Source of the DNA: an uncultured Clostridia bacterium | GTDB taxonomy: Bacteria > Bacillota > Clostridia > Christensenellales > CAAEEZ01 | Assembly (NCBI GenBank): GCA_934365195.1 | Contig: CAKRNA010000005.1 | Coordinates: forward strand, 1-64,000 | Length of the DNA stretch: 64,000 bases | Direction: 5' to 3' | In this document: piece by piece, positions 26,236 through 34,197 of the stretch | How the letters are laid out: every line of letters begins with the position of its first letter | How positions within the stretch are numbered: the first letter of the stretch is position 1 | Translations under genes and position numbers: made by a program | Notes under the pieces: model-generated | Databases searched by the model: none | What the model was told of the DNA's origin: nothing | The model's input: the letters and a program-made list of their open reading frames with translations, nothing else

Positions 26236-27348
26236 TTAAATATTTTCTCTCATACGAGCAAGGCAATTCAAAATGTATTCAGCCATACTCTGAATGACTG
26301 GAATAGTAACCGAATTCCCAAATTGCTTATATTTTTGTCCATCTTTCATCCCAATAGGGAATTCAAATCTGTCTACACCGTTTTCCATAAATGCATAATT
26401 GATAAAACCTTGCAATTTTCCCCATTCGGTAGGTGTCATAACTCTTACGCAATCATTGTTGGTTGGCGAATGTTTTCCAGGGACTTTAATCCCGCATACA
26501 TTTTCCTGAGGATCTAATACCAGATTTCTCTCTTTTCCCGACCCGCCAGTTGCCATGATAGTATTTGCAATAGGATGAGCTATTTCAGGCAGATTAACTA
26601 TTTTAAAGCCGAAGCCGTTTCCCTTTGTAATTTGTCTGGCACGATGATTTATTAATGTTTGATAATATCCGCTTGACATATAATATTTTATATCTGCATG
26701 CATTTCAAGCAGGTCTCTCAAATCATCATATAAATGCAATTCGTTGCAGTATGGCATAGGGTCATTTATTGTTTCGATAGCATTGCCGTAGTGCTCCCTA
26801 CTGAACGCTATAATATAAGTTCTCGGCCGATTCTGTGGGACGCCGAAAAATTTGGAATTTCTTATAAAATCCTTCGGATTGTATATAAGTTCATCCTGCT
26901 TCCGAGTTACTCCAATCACCTTATAATCTAATCTTCGTTCCAATGTCTCTATAATAATTCGAAATGTTCTTCCTTCATCATGTCTAACAAGATTATCAAC
27001 GTTTTCTAAAAACAATACTTTCGGATGGCTTAATTCGATTATTTCGACAATATGCTCAAAAATAATCCCTTTTTCATCATCATTAAACCCCATTTGCAAT
27101 CCGGCACGACTGAAAGTTTGACAGGGAAATCCAGCCAAAAGAACATCATACTCCGTTCTTCCCACTAATTCCTTAAACTCGTTTGAGGTCAAATCATTCT
27201 TTGGATTATCGCCGAAAAGGTGTTCATATGTTTTACAAGCAGCATCATCAATCTCCGCCGATAAAACATTTTCAAATTCCCCAGTTAATTCAAATCCTCT
27301 TCGAATACCGCCGATTCCAGCGCATAAGTCTATCGTCCTATATGGCAT
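26236..27348 (-). CDS. DNA (cytosine-5-)-methyltransferase
   Basis: A full-length 370-residue m5C methylase with motifs in order: SAM-binding DLCAGIGGIRRGFE (I), catalytic GFPCQTFSRAG (IV, Cys76), FLENVDNLVRH (VI), VPQNRPRTYI (VIII), a variable target-recognition region and the closing QFGNSVTIPVI (X). Its recognition sequence cannot be read from the protein. It protects host DNA or marks sites for the GHKL operon that follows. No restriction endonuclease of classic type is adjacent. A 14-bp perfect inverted repeat lies just before its start and may be an autoregulatory site. Confidence 0.95.
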   Translation of the reverse strand: MPYRTIDLCAGIGGIRRGFELTGEFENVLSAEIDDAACKTYEHLFGDNPKNDLTSNEFKELVGRTEYDVLLAGFPCQTFSRAGLQMGFNDDEKGIIFEHIVEIIELSHPKVLFLENVDNLVRHDEGRTFRIIIETLERRLDYKVIGVTRKQDELIYNPKDFIRNSKFFGVPQNRPRTYIIAFSREHYGNAIETINDPMPYCNELHLYDDLRDLLEMHADIKYYMSSGYYQTLINHRARQITKGNGFGFKIVNLPEIAHPIANTIMATGGSGKERNLVLDPQENVCGIKVPGKHSPTNNDCVRVMTPTEWGKLQGFINYAFMENGVDRFEFPIGMKDGQKYKQFGNSVTIPVIQSMAEYILNCLARMRENI

Positions 27349-27381
27349 TTCTCTCTCCTTGGTTTTTTGTTCTATGCGGAG

Positions 27382-27416
27382 ATTACGCTTTTAATTCCGC
27401 ACATTAAAAGCGTAAT
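27382..27416. promoter_or_regulatory. 14-bp perfect inverted repeat upstream of the methyltransferase
   Basis: ATTACGCTTTTAAT (27382-27395) and its exact reverse complement (27403-27416) are separated by seven bases. They lie about 34 bases upstream of the start codon. It could be an operator, or an RNA hairpin in the leader. Confidence 0.8.
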
Positions 27417-27732
27417 ACCTGTTACCCGAAAATAGCAACTAGGTGTTCGCTTTTATCTCTTTCAATATTCATTTTAAACTTCAGAATCCAAAAATTCCAG
27501 TTACTTTTTATTTCATTTTTTATTTATCTAATCAAAGACATTCCAAAATTCACCATTGACAAACGCAACGACATTCTTTGCAATATCCAAATGTATGTAT
27601 TTTTTTACATTTTTACGATATCTGACAACTCGATTTTATAACTCTTTCCTTAAAACAATCCTTAAAGCTGAATCATTGCCTTTCACTTGCTTCATATTGT
27701 AGACGACCTATCCTTAAGTTTTTGCATTATTA

Positions 27733-27924
27733 TCACCGACCGAACCAAGTATCAACATCAAAAGCAATATAATTTTTCTTGCAAAAGTTCTCAATTAGCC
27801 TCATTGTCATACAAATTGACTTCGTTTTTCCAAATTTCCACCAGTTGACAGTAGAGAAAGATCCCAATTCTTTAGCAATTGCCTCTTGTGATAGAAAGCA
27901 TTTTTTACAAACCGTTTTATACCA
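27733..27924 (-). pseudogene. XRE-type HTH fragment, decayed
   Basis: A 63-codon stretch reads LSQEAIAKELGSFSTVNWW and LIENFCKKNYIAFD, close to the XRE motif fused to many restriction-associated proteins, but it lacks a start codon and has substitutions in the recognition helix. It ends with a TGA. It is probably the 3' remnant of a defence-related gene. Confidence 0.5.
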
Positions 27925-28202
27925 TCACAAAAGCACATTATAAACACAATACACTTGCAGAATTATAACATTATTATCGCACAAACAGACAAAAAAAACA
28001 ATCTCTTTCGGTAAATCCATAATCTGTTTTTGCATTAAATGTTTGGGAATATATGTACCAAGATATACAATTACGTTAATAGACGTATTAATCATTTATT
28101 TATGATTCTGACTTGTATCAAGACAAGTCACGCCTGATTGACAACGTCGCAATATCTTTGCGAGTTTGAAAGAAACATTAAGGCATAGAAACAGCATAGC
28201 AA

Positions 28203-28227
28203 AACCGAGTGTTTGGAACACTCGGTT
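28203..28227 (-). terminator. Strong hairpin near the right end of element A
   Basis: Eleven-bp perfect stem AACCGAGTGTT/AACACTCGGTT with a three-base loop. Read on the minus strand it is followed by a short T run, so it may end transcription coming from element B. Confidence 0.6.
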
Positions 28228-28330
28228 GAACGTAAAAATGCTATTTATCGTTTGACTTTAAGTCCAAAAATTCTCTTGTAATAAACAAAACAAACTCAAG
28301 ATTTTCTCTCGGGTTCGTTTTATTCTTGTT

Positions 28331-28352
28331 TGGTGCCGGAGGTCCGACAGTA
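28331..28352 (-). repeat. Third copy of the tRNA-Leu 3' end (att junction between elements A and B)
   Basis: TGGTGCCGGAGG at 28331-28342 is identical to the 3'-terminal twelve bases of the tRNA-Leu gene (42976-42987) and is followed by a T-arm-like remnant with several changes. This fits an att core left where element B inserted next to element A. Confidence 0.75.
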
Positions 28353-28457
28353 ACCAAGGCGAAACGAATGCCGTATTTCTTAGTATATAGTAGCATTTTA
28401 AAAAAACCTCAAAGAAAAATTTCTTAGTAAAAAAACAAATTATTTCCTTTAATTTTA

Positions 28458-28486
28458 TTGACTTATACAGCAAATTGTAGTATAAT
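28458..28486 (+). promoter_or_regulatory. Promoter of the two rightward genes of element B
   Basis: TTGACT (28458-28463) and TATAAT (28481-28486) with exact 17-base spacing, about 38 bases before the start at 28524. Confidence 0.8.
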
Positions 28487-28523
28487 AAATATAGAAGATA
28501 AGTAATAGTTGGAGGAATTAAAA

Positions 28524-29387
28524 ATGGCTGGATACTATAAATATTCAATGAGCAATAACGCTAAGGAATCTTATGAAAATAACGAAATGCCTAAAAGCAA
28601 GTGGACTAAATTTAATATATTAAATGTCCTTGCTGCTGAATTGTTTGAAAACGCAGACGAGAAATGCGAAATTTTAAGCCGTCTTGACGTTCCGACTTTA
28701 AAAAACTTCTGTTTAAACTGCTCGAGTTGGCACCATACTAGCAAATTTTATAACGAAACCGACTTTTATACCGTAAATGTTGATAAAATTGAAGACTATA
28801 CCGTTGAAGGCTTAAAGGCTGAAGTTGAAAAGAAAATTGAGTATAAAAAAGAAGAGCAAATTAAAAATAGAATACTTAAAAACGCAGATAACTTAGTTTT
28901 TGACAATTATTATATAGCAAAAAGTGTATATTTAGGCGACAGCGTTATCGTTCCTTGTTCAATAGTCGAAAACTTTGTTGTATATAAGAAAAATAACAAT
29001 GTATTCGCTAAAACACTTGAGGACGACGTTTTCAATACTATGGAAGAGGCTAAATGTAAATTAGATAAATTACTTTCCGACTTCGTTATTGAAGAAACTA
29101 AAGCGCAAATTGACTCTTTTATACCTATCACCACCGCTGGCGCAACTTGGGTGAACAAACAATTAAACGGTGCTTCTAAAATCTATTTTGAGAACGGAAG
29201 TAAAAAAGGCGGCTTTGAATTTTCAAATTCAGGTTACGTTTACGAAAATGGCAAAAAACCTACTCCATCGAATTACGAAAAAGGCTTGGAAAACTTCTTT
29301 TGCGAAACCGATTGCAGATTAGTTTTTAAAAATGATATTTGGACTTTAGAGCGTTGGAACGGAAATACTTTTGTTACAGTTGATTAA
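28524..29387 (+). CDS. Conserved hypothetical protein of mobile elements (287 aa)
   Basis: The ATG at 28524 follows GGAGG. The N-terminus (MAGYYKYSMSNNAKESYEN, then SSWHHTSKFYNETDFY) resembles a small conserved module I have seen in hypothetical proteins of Clostridia mobile elements. The middle is helical and the last 80 residues form a beta-rich domain (WVNKQLNGASKIYFENG). No enzyme motif. It is expressed away from the main operon, together with the next gene, so these may be host-takeover, immunity or lysogenic-conversion genes. Confidence 0.7.
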   Translation: MAGYYKYSMSNNAKESYENNEMPKSKWTKFNILNVLAAELFENADEKCEILSRLDVPTLKNFCLNCSSWHHTSKFYNETDFYTVNVDKIEDYTVEGLKAEVEKKIEYKKEEQIKNRILKNADNLVFDNYYIAKSVYLGDSVIVPCSIVENFVVYKKNNNVFAKTLEDDVFNTMEEAKCKLDKLLSDFVIEETKAQIDSFIPITTAGATWVNKQLNGASKIYFENGSKKGGFEFSNSGYVYENGKKPTPSNYEKGLENFFCETDCRLVFKNDIWTLERWNGNTFVTVD

Positions 29388-29402
29388 AAAAAGGAGAAAT
29401 AT

Positions 29403-29858
29403 ATGAATTATTTAACTCAATTAAAAACCGAAATACTAAACGATTATGCTTTATACGGCGCTGACTATAACGTAAGCGCCTATTTCGACCGCAAGACCGG
29501 GGCTTTAAAAGATTATTCACTTGAAGACGAAAAAGTCGGCTATCTCGACGAAAAAATCATAAAAATGCCCATATTTGAATTTATAACGCTATTATGCCGC
29601 ATTGAACTTTTCGCTTTGAATAAATACAACCCTGAATCTGCCTTATTCCGGGCCGAAGTATTTATCAAAAATATTTCAGTTCCTAAAATCGCTTTAGAAT
29701 ACCAATCAAACGCAAGGTTAATGCAACAGTATTACGGCGGCGTACGAACTCCTAGCCTTCAATTCGTACTTAATTTCGCCGATTACGTGGGTATTGATAA
29801 AAAATTAGTACTTGACACTTATTACAATTTGCTATATAAGTATAATAAAGATTTTTAA
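29403..29858 (+). CDS. Hypothetical protein (151 aa), partner of the preceding gene
   Basis: Starts 15 bases after the preceding stop with AAGGAG upstream. It is a helical protein; residues 95-140 (YQSNARLMQQYYGGVRTPSLQFVLNFADYVGI) look like a C-terminal helix-turn-helix-like bundle. No family recognised. It ends just before a strong hairpin. Confidence 0.65.
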   Translation: MNYLTQLKTEILNDYALYGADYNVSAYFDRKTGALKDYSLEDEKVGYLDEKIIKMPIFEFITLLCRIELFALNKYNPESALFRAEVFIKNISVPKIALEYQSNARLMQQYYGGVRTPSLQFVLNFADYVGIDKKLVLDTYYNLLYKYNKDF

Positions 29859-29863
29859 AAACG

Positions 29864-29893
29864 CAAAATGCCCCCGTTACCGTGGGCATTTTG
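29864..29893 (+). terminator. Ten-bp hairpin after the rightward gene pair
   Basis: Perfect stem CAAAATGCCC/GGGCATTTTG with a ten-base loop, six bases after the stop codon. The T-tract is part of the stem and only weakly continues. Confidence 0.7.
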
Positions 29894-29910
29894 GATATTC
29901 GAAAATTTCG

Positions 29911-29926
29911 TCGCCCGTTCGGGCGA
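29911..29926. repeat. GC-rich palindrome in the terminal intergenic region
   Basis: TCGCCCG/CGGGCGA with two bases at the centre, an unusually GC-rich hairpin in AT-rich DNA. Confidence 0.8.
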
Positions 29927-29970
29927 TATTCCGTTCCATACCATACCTTATTTATCGTAATTTCGAATTT

Positions 29971-29992
29971 TTTTTGAAGTTAACTTCAAAAA
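29971..29992. repeat. 22-bp perfect palindrome centred on GAAGTTAACTTC
   Basis: TTTTTGAAGTT followed by its exact complement. A near-identical copy with one centre change occurs at 38356-38377 inside the DUF3102 gene. Confidence 0.85.
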
Positions 29993-30013
29993 TTTTTAAT
30001 GTGGATAATTTTA

Positions 30014-30039
30014 AAAAGCCTACTTTATCGTAGGCTTTT
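30014..30039. terminator. Bidirectional terminator between the converging operons of element B
   Basis: Ten-bp perfect stem AAAAGCCTAC/GTAGGCTTTT with a six-base loop and T-rich flanks on both strands. Confidence 0.85.
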
Positions 30040-30124
30040 GTTATTTTAAATATTATTTTTTAAAATTTAGTAATTTTATTTTATTGTATATCTTTGATTT
30101 ATTCGGATTGATTATAACTGAATT

Positions 30125-30169
30125 GAGGCACACAGGGAACAACTCAGCGAGTTTTCCCCTTTGCACCTC
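30125..30169. repeat. Long imperfect hairpin directly after the Zot-like gene
   Basis: Twenty-one-base arms starting GAGGCAC and ending CACCTC pair at about 16 of 21 positions around a three-base loop. It could be a packaging or origin hairpin if the element is filamentous-phage-like, or a weak attenuator. Confidence 0.6.
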
Positions 30170-30171
30170 TT

Positions 30172-31392
30172 TCAGTTGAATAGTTGCATTACGTCTTCCT
30201 CGCTTAACTCGTCAGCCGTTATATTACTTTCAATATTGTTTGAAACAATTTCTTCATTTTCTATATCGCTAATTTCCGTTTTCATTGAATTTAAATTATT
30301 CCAGTTGCAATCTTTAAGTTCAATATCGACGTTATTAACGGGGCTTAATTCGGAACAAGCATAAGTATCGTAAGTTACTAGCATTTTCCTTGTAAGCGTA
30401 AATTTCAAGGTTTTTCGGCTATCGTCGATTGCCTCTGTACTTCCGCTTACACAACATTTAAAAGATATGAACCCTATAGAGTTATTAAGCCGTTCTAATC
30501 GTGATAATTTCTTATCTTTTTTCCTAGGGCAACCATTAGGGTATATAAGTTCATAAATAAAATTTAACGTCTTATAATACCAATTTAACAGGTAAGGTTT
30601 ACAACTTTCGGACTTCTTTATAATCTGCTTATTGCTGTGAACACGACGTCTAAATAGAATACTTATTTGGTTATGGTCTTGTTCTGTACCGTGAATATCG
30701 AAACCCCATTGCCTAACTAATCTAGCGATTATATCAATAGGTTTAGTTCGCTCGTTCATTTTTGACCAATCAACGCCGTAGTCTTTAGCGATTTCGTCTT
30801 TAAGAAGTACCGAATAAATCGGAAGTGGTGCACGTTGTTCGATATGATTATTTGTTAAATGATAACAAATACGGCCGCTCCTATCTTTTATCTTCACGTT
30901 CGAAAATAAACAAGGGATATACTTATCTTCGTTATCCTTGAAAAAGTTATATGCTTTTTCAACCTTTACCCAACGTAAATAACTATCGCTATCTTTTTTA
31001 TAGAACTCTGCTACAATTCGCTTTCGCCAGTATTCGTACTTTAATTCTCGCCAACGCATTTGACTAAGAAATCCGCATAAATATACTTCGCTTCTAGTTT
31101 TGCCCGTTCCCGGAACTCCGCAGGCAATAGTTAAGTAATCGTCCTTTCCTACGTTGTTAATACTGTGTATTACTTTAATCATTTTGGGAAAAATTCTAAA
31201 ATGTTTCCAAAATTGATATAAGCCGATTATCGATATAAACACAAGCAGCGTTATAGTAAAACTGCTTAGTAGCGGCATTCTAAAGTATACCGCTACAAAC
31301 AGTCCTATATTTACTAACGTTAAAATTAACGGCGTAAAATAATAAATATAAGTTTCTCTAAAAACGTATAAATAGTCTTTAAGTTTTTCCAT
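30172..31392 (-). CDS. Zot-type assembly ATPase (inovirus pI-like)
   Basis: A 406-residue P-loop ATPase. Two N-terminal membrane segments (about 18-38 and 42-60) precede Walker A GVPGTGKT (92-99), Walker B-like VLLKDE (195-200) and the Zot-like stretch WGFDIHGTEQDHNQISILFR (229-248), the pattern by which the filamentous-phage morphogenesis ATPase is recognised. In classical pI the membrane helix follows the ATPase, so the order here differs. It probably drives extrusion of a DNA-protein filament through the membrane. It is the last gene of the leftward operon, after two secreted proteins. Confidence 0.78.
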   Translation of the reverse strand: MEKLKDYLYVFRETYIYYFTPLILTLVNIGLFVAVYFRMPLLSSFTITLLVFISIIGLYQFWKHFRIFPKMIKVIHSINNVGKDDYLTIACGVPGTGKTRSEVYLCGFLSQMRWRELKYEYWRKRIVAEFYKKDSDSYLRWVKVEKAYNFFKDNEDKYIPCLFSNVKIKDRSGRICYHLTNNHIEQRAPLPIYSVLLKDEIAKDYGVDWSKMNERTKPIDIIARLVRQWGFDIHGTEQDHNQISILFRRRVHSNKQIIKKSESCKPYLLNWYYKTLNFIYELIYPNGCPRKKDKKLSRLERLNNSIGFISFKCCVSGSTEAIDDSRKTLKFTLTRKMLVTYDTYACSELSPVNNVDIELKDCNWNNLNSMKTEISDIENEEIVSNNIESNITADELSEEDVMQLFN

Positions 31393-31395
31393 TGT

Positions 31396-31665
31396 TTATG
31401 CTGCCTTTATTTCACGAATGTTTTTCTTTAATATTTTTCGTTTATCAAAGAATAAATATTTGTCCGTTTCCTTAAGAAGTACAGCGTTAATGGATTTAAT
31501 GAAAACGTTGTAACTTCTAGTGCTTATTGTTGCGCCTTGTTTATCCTGAATTAAGTTACCGTCTTTATCGTATAATGGGATAACTTGTTCGTCAAACGCA
31601 ACAAACGTAATAATATAGTTGCTGCCTATTTTTAAATTTTTGTTTTTAATAGTTTCGTTTGTCAT
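31396..31665 (-). CDS. Small protein between the surface protein and the Zot-like ATPase (89 aa)
   Basis: Beta-rich: IGSNYIITFVAFDEQVIPLYD, then SYNVFIKSINAVLLKETDKYLFF, with a basic tail. No membrane segment. Its position and size are like those of single-strand DNA-binding or accessory proteins of filamentous phages, but no family was recognised. It has a GGGGGT ribosome site and ends four bases before the Zot-like gene. Confidence 0.65.
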   Translation of the reverse strand: MTNETIKNKNLKIGSNYIITFVAFDEQVIPLYDKDGNLIQDKQGATISTRSYNVFIKSINAVLLKETDKYLFFDKRKILKKNIREIKAA

Positions 31666-31682
31666 TTTTACCCCCTTTACAG

Positions 31683-31702
31683 CATAGGGCTTTCGCCCTA
31701 TG
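31683..31702. repeat. Hairpin between the surface-protein gene and the 89-aa gene
   Basis: Eight-bp stem CATAGGGC/GCCCTATG with a four-base loop and no T-tract. It could stabilise or attenuate the polycistronic message. Confidence 0.7.
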
Positions 31703-31750
31703 TTGTGGTATTATATTTACTATTTTTTTGCTACTTTTAAAAGTGTTTCC

Positions 31751-34192
31751 TTATCTCTTTATCCATTTAATCACCCTAACGAATAGTCCTAATAATACAA
31801 GTCCACCTAGAACACTTCCGATAATAATAATGAATTTAACAAAGCCTGCCGAACTGTCCCCAACTATTCCGAACATATCATTAAAGAATTTATTTGCGTC
31901 TTTTATAAAATTATCCCAACCGCTCTTAATTCCCGATATAATCGTATCGTCCCCGGGCTTCACTTCCGGCAGTGGTTCCGGGTCTACAATTTCGACCGGC
32001 TCTAAATCTTTATTAAGAATAGGTGATAGATAGTGTTGTGATTTAGTTGCCGTCCAAGTTTCAAAGTCAATCGTATTATAAGTCTTTCCCGGGCCGTAAC
32101 CTAAATCCCACGGATAAAGCACTCTTTCTTCCGTCCAACCGATTATTTCGTACGTCTTGCCTTGGAACGCTAACGTTTTAGGTAACATTTCCTTATCAAG
32201 TTTAGCGTTGTAGTCAATGTACATTACCGACGACGTTTTGTTCGTTTGAACTATTATTTTTGATTGATTTTTTTCGGTGACAACGTACAATGTTTTAACA
32301 GGGTCTTTAGTCGTTATAGTTGTTGGAGTTGTAATTAGTTCGGTGCTATTTCTTTTTTCAGATAGTCCAACAAACTTACAACTACCGCCGTAGTTTTCCA
32401 AATATACTTTTTCAATTCCCGCAATCAAAGTATCGTTGATATAAGTTGCAGGCATAAACATCATCATTTCATAACGTGGCGGTTCTTCGCCAACGACAAT
32501 ACTTGAATTTATTTCAGCCGTACTCATATTATTATTAACGGTATCTTCGGCAACAAATACTCTTATCGCAGCATTCTTAACATAGTTTTGAATATTTCCG
32601 GACGCGATTGAATAATCAGGCAAATTACTTTTATGCTCTGCGTTCGCTTCGCATACAGCGTTAATAGTAAAAGTTGGAATTGTTGTACCTGAATTAGAAG
32701 CCTTATCGTAAGTATCTTTTGATATTGGAATACACCAAGATATCAATTCGTTAAGTATAACTTCGCCGTTTTCTGCATTAACTTTCTTGTAATAATCGGT
32801 AATATAAGTATCTTCTTCGAATATTTTGTTTTCGGCGCCGAAACTATCGTGCGTTAAATCTACAACTCTTAAAGATAAATCATTTATTAAGTAGTCTAAA
32901 TCGTTATGCGAGAAATATAATCGATAATACCTATTATCATCGTTGTTACCAAGTAATCTATATATTTTTAGACTTGGTATAGATATAACCTTTTCGGTAG
33001 AGTAATTAGCGCCTTTAACATTTACATTGACATTAAGATTTATTTCTTGTTTGTCAACTAATTTTTTAGGTATTAGTTCGTCGTATTTATCGGAAAATGC
33101 CGTGTATGAAGATTGCTTGTTCGTGATATATCTTTGAACGTCTTTATTGTTTGCCGCAAATAACATTTGAAATTGTGCGCCAAATATTTGCTCGTAATAC
33201 TTATACATTTGCCTTTCGCCTTTTGGCTCTGTAACAGTTTGATATACGTTATCGAATTTCCAAGTTTTCCAATTCCATTTTCTACCAACTATGTTTTGAT
33301 ACGTGTAAGGCGCTGTTAATTCTTGTGCCGATTTAATACCGTTTTCATTTAGGTAAGCGCAATACCAATCTACCCAACTGTTAGTGTCAAAGTCCGGGAA
33401 AAGTTCGCTTAGTCCGTAAACGGAGTTTTTTAAATCACTTTCGCTTTTAATTTCAATAGGTGGGTCAAAATATTCTTTGAGTGTAAAAGTAAGAATATAT
33501 TTTTCTGTATTTGAATTTTCACTAAATTTGAAACTAATATTATTAAGTTTATCATAATTATAAATAGCGTACGCTTCATGTATATTTTGATAGCCATTAT
33601 ACAAACCTGTTGGTTCAGAGTCTATAGCAATTAGTTCATTATTTAAGTATGAACAATCACAAAAAAGATTATATTCCCTTAAATTTACAACTCCATCTTT
33701 AGTATCAACTTTTTTAAAATTACCGGCAAACTTTCTTCCATTTACAAATTTCGCATCAATCCTACGCTCTGTTATTCTGTAATTATAACAATCTTTAATT
33801 AAAAAATTATCTTTTAAAGCAGATAGTATTTTTTTATAGTCTAAACTAATTTCATTAACTAAAGTCGAATTTATATAATTAATTTCATAAGGAGTCACAT
33901 TTTTATTAAGGCTGTTTGGAAACCTTACCGCTTCATTTATAGTTTCTGCACCAACTGTAAAAGTTATATAATCATAAGTATTATCTCGTCTTATAATATT
34001 TAATTTAACAACATGTTTACCGGCATTTATATCACCAAAACCCTCAGTAAACTGATACTCTTTTGCGTTTGCATGTTGTTGCGGTTTTGCAAAAATTGTT
34101 GAAACGCATAGCAATACCGTAACTATAAGCATAAGCGTTACTATTGATATTTTTTGATAATTTTCTTTTATGTACTTAATCAATTTTTTCAC
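31751..34192 (-). CDS. Large secreted protein with C-terminal membrane anchor (candidate adsorption/minor coat protein)
   Basis: An 813-residue exported protein: N-terminal signal/membrane segment (about 15-35), a long extracellular region without recognised domains, an InlB-repeat-like segment (GWTEERVLYPWDLGYGPG, near 700), a proline-rich linker, an amphipathic helix and a C-terminal transmembrane helix with a basic tail (FVRVIKWIKR). This layout is that of filamentous-phage pIII adsorption proteins. The GTG at 34192 is used here; a TTG at 34183 has GAGGTG at six bases and may be the real start. Its last 110 residues resemble those of the adjacent 203-aa protein. Confidence 0.75.
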   Translation of the reverse strand: MKKLIKYIKENYQKISIVTLMLIVTVLLCVSTIFAKPQQHANAKEYQFTEGFGDINAGKHVVKLNIIRRDNTYDYITFTVGAETINEAVRFPNSLNKNVTPYEINYINSTLVNEISLDYKKILSALKDNFLIKDCYNYRITERRIDAKFVNGRKFAGNFKKVDTKDGVVNLREYNLFCDCSYLNNELIAIDSEPTGLYNGYQNIHEAYAIYNYDKLNNISFKFSENSNTEKYILTFTLKEYFDPPIEIKSESDLKNSVYGLSELFPDFDTNSWVDWYCAYLNENGIKSAQELTAPYTYQNIVGRKWNWKTWKFDNVYQTVTEPKGERQMYKYYEQIFGAQFQMLFAANNKDVQRYITNKQSSYTAFSDKYDELIPKKLVDKQEINLNVNVNVKGANYSTEKVISIPSLKIYRLLGNNDDNRYYRLYFSHNDLDYLINDLSLRVVDLTHDSFGAENKIFEEDTYITDYYKKVNAENGEVILNELISWCIPISKDTYDKASNSGTTIPTFTINAVCEANAEHKSNLPDYSIASGNIQNYVKNAAIRVFVAEDTVNNNMSTAEINSSIVVGEEPPRYEMMMFMPATYINDTLIAGIEKVYLENYGGSCKFVGLSEKRNSTELITTPTTITTKDPVKTLYVVTEKNQSKIIVQTNKTSSVMYIDYNAKLDKEMLPKTLAFQGKTYEIIGWTEERVLYPWDLGYGPGKTYNTIDFETWTATKSQHYLSPILNKDLEPVEIVDPEPLPEVKPGDDTIISGIKSGWDNFIKDANKFFNDMFGIVGDSSAGFVKFIIIIGSVLGGLVLLGLFVRVIKWIKR

Positions 34193-34197
34193 CTCGT

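Larger units (their letters stand above)
8163..28330. mobile_element. Integrated element A (defence-type island, recombinase truncated)
   Basis: Bounded on the left by the tRNA-Leu 3'-end core at 8163 and on the right by another copy of the core at 28331. It carries a truncated serine recombinase, a seven-gene leftward operon, a DinD-like gene and a methyltransferase/GHKL ATPase locus. No intact integrase lies inside, so movement would need help in trans. The boundaries are inferred from the repeated tRNA fragment. Confidence 0.7.
27417..28457. other. Long non-coding stretch at the right end of element A
   Basis: More than 1 kb without an intact gene. It contains a decayed HTH fragment (27733-27924), a short inverted repeat GACTTGT/ACAAGTC at 28110-28129, an 11-bp hairpin at 28203-28227 and the att-like tRNA fragment at 28331. 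The rest shows nothing recognisable. Confidence 0.6.

Noticed and set aside
28258..28548. 96-residue leftward reading frame at the A/B boundary
   Set aside because: It crosses the att-like tRNA fragment and the promoter of the rightward genes; the composition is that of non-coding AT-rich DNA.
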